Position numbers and translations under genes: made by a program | From: Chitinophaga pinensis | GTDB lineage: Bacteria > Bacteroidota > Bacteroidia > NS11-12g > UBA9320 | Assembly: GCA_945889315.1 (NCBI GenBank) | Contig: CAMDBP010000019.1 | Location: 1 to 33,434, forward strand | DNA length: 33,434 nt | Reading direction: 5' to 3' | Part shown: in pieces, positions 33,144-33,434 of the stretch | Layout of the letters: each line of letters begins with the position of its first letter | Position numbering within the stretch: position 1 is the stretch's first letter | Notes under the pieces: model-generated | Seen by the model: only the letters and a program-made list of their open reading frames with translations | Databases searched by the model: none | What the model was told of the DNA's origin: nothing

Positions 33144-33434
33144 ATGAGGAGACCATCTATTTCTTCATTCATTCATTTTGTAAATACCTACAGTATATGG
33201 GTCTCTCTAGGATCATTTAGTTCCTATCTTTTTTTTAGTAGAATTTATCAGGTAGAGCCTAATATGCTCGTAGCCGTGGGTTTATCACTGGGAGTGTGGT
33301 TTATTTATACCCTAGACCACCTATTAGATGCCCTTAAACTCAAAGAAAAGTCGTCTACGCTGCGACATGCAGTGCATTATACCAACCAAAAAAGCATTAA
33401 ATTACTGATGGTATTAGTTGCAACAATTTTAGGA
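33144..33434 (+). CDS. Polytopic membrane protein, possibly UbiA-like (N-terminal part)
   Basis: An open frame from the ATG at 33144 runs 97 codons to the window edge. Hydrophobic segments are at about residues 16-32 (YSIWVSLGSFSSYLFFS), 41-57 (MLVAVGLSLGVWFIYTL) and 87-97. Between the second and third is LDHLLDAL, with a DxxxD arrangement that recalls the first aspartate motif of UbiA-type prenyltransferases, but the usual asparagine is missing, so the link is weak. It starts 18 bases after the small nfu gene and may belong to the same transcript. Its C-terminal part is outside the window. Confidence 0.7.
   Translation, partial: MRRPSISSFIHFVNTYSIWVSLGSFSSYLFFSRIYQVEPNMLVAVGLSLGVWFIYTLDHLLDALKLKEKSSTLRHAVHYTNQKSIKLLMVLVATILG

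Noticed and set aside
1-33434. Search for defence islands, prophage, integrases, insertion sequences and CRISPR
   Set aside because: No transposase, integrase, Cas, restriction-modification or toxin-antitoxin signature was seen. The helicase-nuclease, RecQ and Tag are ordinary repair proteins and are scattered rather than clustered.

Overview
The window comes from the chromosome of a Bacteroidota bacterium, most likely a member of the Flavobacteriales. It is AT-rich. The pointers are a type IX secretion (T9SS) sorting domain, a GEVED surface protein, an OmpA protein with thrombospondin type 3 calcium repeats, a short primary sigma factor without region 1.1, and repeated TAnnTTTG promoter elements just upstream of start codons. 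There is no rRNA, CRISPR array, insertion sequence, integrase or prophage. The content is mostly conserved housekeeping genes with a few lineage-specific ones.

Layout. 1-741: start of a secreted GEVED protein (minus strand, cut by the window edge). 1015-5470: a UvrD-type helicase fused to a PD-(D/E)XK nuclease, a two-domain Nfu iron-sulfur protein and a T9SS cargo protein, ending at a bidirectional terminator. 5608-10114 (minus): operon yceD-rpmF-plsX-fabH-accB-accC, which links ribosomal protein L32 with the start of fatty acid and phospholipid synthesis; pdxA lies upstream with its own promoter. 11338-13853 (minus): isocitrate dehydrogenase followed by a flippase-like membrane protein. 14027-14890: primary sigma factor. 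15132-17286 (minus): a MerR/B12 regulator resembling the CarH photoreceptor and an arginase-fold protein that has lost most metal ligands. 17327-18340: an extended SDR. 18438-22474 (minus): L25, PRPP synthase, tRNA-Gln(UUG) and RecQ.

22573-27271 (plus): a tight run of arabinose-5-phosphate isomerase, mannose-1-phosphate guanylyltransferase, a periplasmic SGNH protein and an MBOAT acyltransferase. Together they look like surface-sugar precursor synthesis plus O-acylation. 27315-28787: a small unknown protein, 3-methyladenine glycosylase I and a small membrane protein. 29083-30615: the OmpA-like protein, followed by a 350-base gap holding strong hairpins and a nested inverted repeat. 30966-33434: an acidic small protein, a small membrane protein, the Mrp iron-sulfur carrier ATPase, a one-domain Nfu protein and the start of a polytopic membrane protein.

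I found no convincing wholly new multi-gene system. The best leads are the CarH-like regulator with an intact Wx9EH signature but no carotenoid genes nearby, the arginase-fold protein without a metal site, the Mrp protein without its C-terminal CxxC encoded next to a CxxC-bearing Nfu protein, the SGNH/MBOAT pair, and the inverted-repeat structure near 30.9 kb. Family assignments are from reading motifs by eye; no database search was run.
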